DNA of 64,000 bases from Crotophaga sulcirostris. Its lineage: Eukaryota; Chordata; Aves; Cuculiformes; Crotophagidae. Positions within the stretch are counted from its first letter, which is position 1; each line of letters opens with the position of its first letter. The stretch lies in assembly GCA_013397455.1 (NCBI GenBank), contig VYZB01000326.1:796677-860676 (forward strand). The letters are read 5' to 3'. A program made the translations under genes and the position numbers. The notes below the pieces were generated by a model. That model made no database searches, had not been told where the DNA came from, and saw only the letters and a list, made by a program, of their open reading frames with translations. Shown here one piece after another: positions 58,930 through 64,000 of the stretch.

Positions 58930-61900
58930 CTAAAATTGGTCTAAAGGGTTCTTCTGATAGCATGCACATATTCTAGAGCTTTTCCTTCATTTTTCCAATA
59001 CAGGGATGAAACACAGGATGTTTGGCCTCCTGATAAAACTCAAAAGAATAAGTAACCAACATCACAAGTCAATTAAGAACTTGTAGGTGTGTTTCTAGGA
59101 CTGAAAACATGACCAGAGCAGTTGAACCAGCTGAAATACACTGCTTTCAGATCGCGTTTTTCCTTTACCATCCCTTAAAAAAAAATTCCATATAGCTGGC
59201 TTTATAGAAAACACGCACCATTTGGAAACAATTTCCCTCTATTTTTTAATTTCTTTTTTTTTCCTGGCTGAAAACATGTGCTGAGCAAACCGCTTGGGTC
59301 AGCACAAAACCGCATTTGCGGGTGAATAAACGAGTTGCTGCGAGCGATTTGCCCAGCATTGCTGCAGGCCAAATTGGAGAGTTTAACTCCCAGACACTGC
59401 AAGCTGGTCCAAAATCACCACACAGACTCAAAGTGAGAAACTGAACATTATTTACCTGGAATAATACAAGAGCACGACTGTGTAACCTGGATAACCTGGC
59501 TGATGCTCCAGCACAGGTTCTGCAAGGTGAGGTTGGAAGATGACGCAAAGCATTGTCTGAGTTTGAAGGGGGTTTTGAGCTTGGAGATGGACCCTGCGGG
59601 CAGGTGAATGTGGTGAGGAACAGCTTGGATGGTGTGCAACGGAGACATTACCCTTGAAACCTCCACAGTGAGCCTGTGATCACCTTCCTTGTTGAGTTGG
59701 CAAGAAACCATGTCACTTCTCCCCATCCCTGCTCCTCACTCAGCCCCTTCATGCCTCCAGCCATGCATGATAGGACACACTCGGAGCTGTTCCAACTCCT
59801 TTTCTCCTCCAAAAGCACTGAAAAATGTATTTGAGTCCACAATTTGCCCATCTTTAAAGCAAATGGAAATGTCCAAAGCACATCAGCCCTCAGCAGCTGC
59901 CTGCAGGGCAGCAGGAAAGGAGAGGCAAGGACTCCTATGAGCTCTATCAAGGAAAAAGGATGGGTTTCTCCCCTGTCTTTGAGAGACGGAGCCAGCAGGA
60001 GGACAGCAATGACCATCCTCCTCTCCAGGAGATGCCAGAGCCCTTGTGCTTACCATTGAATGCCAGAAGCACCAACCCTCCTGAACAACCTGGCATGTGA
60101 TGAATCAGATGGGGCTGGGAGGAAAATATCATCATTTTCAAAGCAAGAGGGAGCGAACATGAGAGCAGCTCCGACTGCTTGCTGCAGGTTATTCAGCTCA
60201 GGTCTTTCTTTCCCCCTATTCATGAAAACTACGGGGGGAAAAAAATTACAGAAAACAGTTTGATCAAGACCAAGCTGCTGGTAGAATACTGTAATGTTAA
60301 ATAAACTGCAGCCAAAAGTGAGTGGCAATTTTCAACCAGCCTCCTCACTTTCTTAAAAGGACCAATCTTCAGACAGGGCTGGGCACTTTCCTTCTGAAGA
60401 CTGGGTACCTTAAATAAGATGAAGAGAAAAGGTCACCGAAGCACTTTTGAACTTCTCAGCCTCTGAATAAGTACAATTCATCACTCCTGAGCTCAACCTG
60501 GTCATCGGAGGCATACGGAATCGATTCTGCTTCCTGATTTTCAGATGGCCAGAGAGAAAAATTTCCAGTGAAGACATGTCCATGGCAGCCTCATGACGGC
60601 TGGCCCCTTTGGAGATGAGCCAAACCATGGGGGGCAAGGAGGAGGGACAAACCAGTCCAACACAAAGCCTGCTATTGGATTTGATGTCTTCTAATCTAGC
60701 GGAGCAGCTAGATGCTTTAATGGAAATCAAGCCGGCCAGATTGGAAAGGAGGGAGCGAAACCCCGACGAAATAAATTCTCTGTGAGACACAGCTTGCCAG
60801 TATATCTGCTTCGTGACACCTTCTGTAAACTCCAGAAATGCAAATTGCATTGAGCGCAGTCCCACCTCTGCGAAGAGCACCAAAAGGCGAGTGAGCAGGA
60901 TGGCACCGAGCAGCCACGTAGAATTCAAATGAGGCTTTGCAGGCACCATTGCTGCAGTGTTTCTCGATGGCCAGGATGGATGGACAGACAGGACAGGCAG
61001 CCTTGTACAACCCACTTACACAGAACCGTGTTCAAGACGCTCTGCAGGTTGGTAAAGGCTTGTATGGACACTCTAGCTAATGCCCAGGTTGAGGCATGTG
61101 AAATCCTGTGAGGCAGGAGGGACAGCAGGGTGGGAACCATCTGCAAGGGACTGCATAGCACCTCCTTAGGCTGGCAGAGAAAAAAATCTCACTGATTTTG
61201 AGGGGAAAAGCTATTTTGGAGCAGGCACTACAGCATAGTAGCAGACATTCCAAGCCTCAACTCCCCACTGAAGCAAGGACCTGGGCAATGCTCACCCAGA
61301 GATGAGTCCCTGGATCTTTGCTATTTGCATTCAGCAGGCTCCCAGAGGCCCCAAGACACAGGGACATGCTCCTTCACCTTCCTAAGGGCACAACTGAAGC
61401 TAATTGCACCACAAATCATCACCTTGATACCTCCTCCCCTCTAGTCCCAGCTAACAACATCCAGACCCAGTAGACCTCCTTAGTGCCCCCGCCCTTCGCC
61501 ACACGAAAGGAGCACCAGGCAATATCCCACACACAACGAAAACCCCAAGAGCTCCCTCCTGGCACAGCAAACCCTAGCATTGCCTGACTAAAAGCCTCAC
61601 CTGCCTCCCCATTGCTACGTTTCCACACCATTGCGTGCCCATCAAGCCATGGCAGAACACAGAAGCCCGAGAAAGCGTTAAATATTGCAGCAGCAAAGAC
61701 CTAGGTGGGAACCCAACCATAGACCCTTCATCGCTCCCGCACCGGCCCCAAGGAGACCAAAAACTGACTGAATGACTCTGGCAATTAACTTACTTAGTCT
61801 CTAACCCAGTTCCTTTTAAGGTAAATTTGCTCGCGTTAATGGAAAAGGGTATTTTGGTTTTCCATCACCTGCCAAGTCATTTAAAAAATTGTTTTCCCCC

Positions 61901-64000
61901 TTCTCCCCTCTGCATTCACGACTTAATTGCAACAGCTCTTTGACAGCAGATAGGTTCCAGTGGGCTGCCACTCCAGATGTCAGGAACATGTTAGCAGGAA
62001 GGGGCCCTGTAGGATATTTATGGCTTTAATTCCTCGGTAGAGGGTTTTGTTCTGTCATGCGGTGACACACGAATTGCTACTCATTTGATCCTGTATTTCC
62101 ACATCAGTGACACTTTATGAAGGGCTCCTGGCTTCTCTTTACTGTCTCCAAAGTTATCGGTCCCTCCTCTGCCAGTGCTGCCCTGGATAAGCCGAGCAGG
62201 GAGGGCAGCTGGAAATGCTGAAAGGGCTGTTGAGCAGCGGGGCTCAATCCTGCGTAGGGCTGGGGAGGAGGAGGGTGCTGAGTACTTGCAAGAACAGCCT
62301 GGAAAGGGGCCTGGGAAGAAGCAGTATGGGTCATTCACCTCCTGTTCTCCATCCCTCTACCCACAAAGGAGTGATGTTCACAGAGACCCCCCTGTTCAAG
62401 CAGCTACAAGGCTTTCCTGGAGCAGATTCCTTGCCTCTTCCACAACAACATCCAGAAGCCTCGAGCCTGAGCTGCACAGCCTTGAATGAGCAGAAGGCAC
62501 CAGGTTCTGCCTCACAGAGCTACACCTGCAGCTCTGGGAACACATTGCAAACCCCAGACCGAGCACGAACGCATGCCAGATCTGTCTCCAGCTCCAAACT
62601 GCCTGAATATTGGCCACTTGGTCCCAGATCTGGGATGAGCAAGGATGTTAAGCAGTTACTGTTCACATAGCCTCATCATCACACTCACGCACAAGCATGT
62701 GATGAACCAACCCATCAATAGGGGAAGCCAAAGGGAAGGAGTTCCCACACTGTGCTGGAAATGGGCTAAAGGAACAGGGTGGCCAAAAATAAGTAAGAAA
62801 ACCAACCCTGTAGTACCCACTCAGCAGAAGCAGACAGGTTTTTTCTGACGGGGAAGGCACACTGCTCTGGTGGGTATGGGAACCATGTGTTTCAGGATGG
62901 CATTTCATTCAGCTCTGCTAGAAACCAGCCCCGCGCTCGCACAGATCCCGAGGGCTCGGGAAGCTGCTCACCACCGCACCAGGACCCTGCAGGAGAGCCA
63001 GTGTATCAACCCAGTATGTGCTCCTTAATCAAAAGCCACCTTCTAAATTAAGGAGCATCGGGGGAGATAACAGATGGTGGGTGACTTTTCCAGGTCCACG
63101 AGGCATGTCGGTGGCACAGACTAAACCAAATCCCTCCATCCCCCTGCTCATCCCTGGCAGGGAGGGCAGAAGTACAGTGGGAGATGAAGTCTCCTGCCGA
63201 TCCACCAGCAAAGTGAATTCCCATCATTTCCCAGCTCGGAATTGCTTGAGAAGAGCAATATCAAAAAAAAAAAACCCACAACCCTGTGGATTTCTATTTG
63301 CTATAGTTTATATACAACAAGAACAAGTGCATACAAATACTTTCATTATTCTGTCAATACAATTAGCTCGGGAAGCACCAATCTGAGCTACCGCTTCCCT
63401 CGCCCCGCCGCCTCCCGGTCCGAGAGGAAATTGGCTTTGCTAAACGCAGCAGTTTGATTTTCCCTTCTCCAACATGCACATTTGCAGGCAGATTGCATGC
63501 TCTCTTCCCCCGCCCCAGAAAAGCAATCTTGCCAGAGCGTTGCGATTTCTCCATCTGATGGAGCCACCCTCCTGAGAAACACGCTGGGAGTCCTTCCCTC
63601 CATCAGCGCAGCCTCCCTTGCCATTTGCTTCCATCAGGCAGCATGCCAGCTAGCCACGAGCTACCAATTTACAGCGGGAAAAGGGATGGGAAGCGACGAA
63701 AAAGGGACAGGGAAGCCCAGGGTTTGATAGCACAAGCCAGCCTAGCTCTAGGGTTTCTTGTACCACATCAAAAATCCTGCGGTTACACGATACAAAGCGG
63801 CGGTAAGGTATAAAGTCACCCTGCCACTTCAAATTTGTTCAGAGGTTTTTGACAGGTTGACTTTGTAGCAGCCCGGTTTACACGGGATCAAATATAGTCT
63901 GTGTGTGCTGCTCTAACAGCAAGGGAGATCTCACCCAAATCCCCAGCGGCAGCATCGTCGCCACGGCAGAGCTCGGCTTTGGCAGGGAAGGGATTCTGCA
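58930..64000. other. Five-kilobase repeat-free end region
   Basis: No CR1 or MIR is recognised. The 201-codon minus-strand frame 60410-61015 is in unique sequence with a hydrophobic segment at residues 35-53 but no family match. The segment 61780-62110 and the segment 63230-63500 are AT-rich with complex sequence, followed by CpG-richer DNA (CCCCGCCGCCTCCCGGTCCG near 63403-63422). Confidence 0.45.

Overview
The window looks like avian nuclear DNA. The basis is a dense set of CR1 LINE fragments whose 3' ends carry the 8-bp microsatellite tail typical of birds (variants of ATTCTATG). I recognise 21 CR1 pieces in 64 kb. I also recognise eight short pieces resembling ancient MIR/CORE-SINEs. I see no Alu, L1 or B1-like elements and no bacterial operon structure. 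One CR1 group has a GATACTGTG-type tail and fits a lineage-specific neoavian burst, but I cannot name the bird order from sequence alone.

No protein-coding exon, tRNA, rRNA, known ncRNA or CRISPR array can be supported. The long open frames are antisense or sense CR1, run through homopolymers, or have no family signature I recognise. The window is therefore best read as intergenic DNA or the inside of a very large intron. CR1 orientation is skewed to the minus strand (15 of 21). That would fit an intron of a plus-strand gene, but the skew is weak evidence.

Layout. 1-6 kb holds three minus-strand CR1s, a probable MIR and long homopolymers. 6-11 kb is mostly unique; it has an AT-rich block around 7.5 kb with a 19-nt forkhead-like palindrome, and minisatellites at 8.6 and 10.7 kb. 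10.9-16 kb has five CR1s, including one very old copy at 12.0-12.5 kb and one about 700 bp long. 16-26 kb has scattered CR1s, among them a plus-strand copy with an internal deletion at 24.3 kb, plus tandem repeats and a polypyrimidine tract at 21 kb. 26-32 kb is free of recognisable repeats and contains AT-rich blocks and a CpG cluster at 30.3 kb. 32-38 kb is a CR1 hot spot with five insertions, one showing a target-site duplication and a later 78-bp tandem duplication. 38-48 kb is mainly unique, with one plus-strand CR1, a CpG cluster and three MIR pieces. 48-59 kb has three CR1s, two MIRs, a perfect 13-bp hairpin, and a CpG cluster beside inverted homeodomain-type motifs at 54.5-54.8 kb. 59-64 kb is unique and ends in AT-rich then CpG-richer sequence.

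Nothing here amounts to a new multi-gene system. The most useful observations are the short GATACTGTG-tailed CR1 copies that stop at nearly the same base, the insertion history at 33.6 kb, and the candidate regulatory blocks at 7.5, 30.3 and 54.7 kb.
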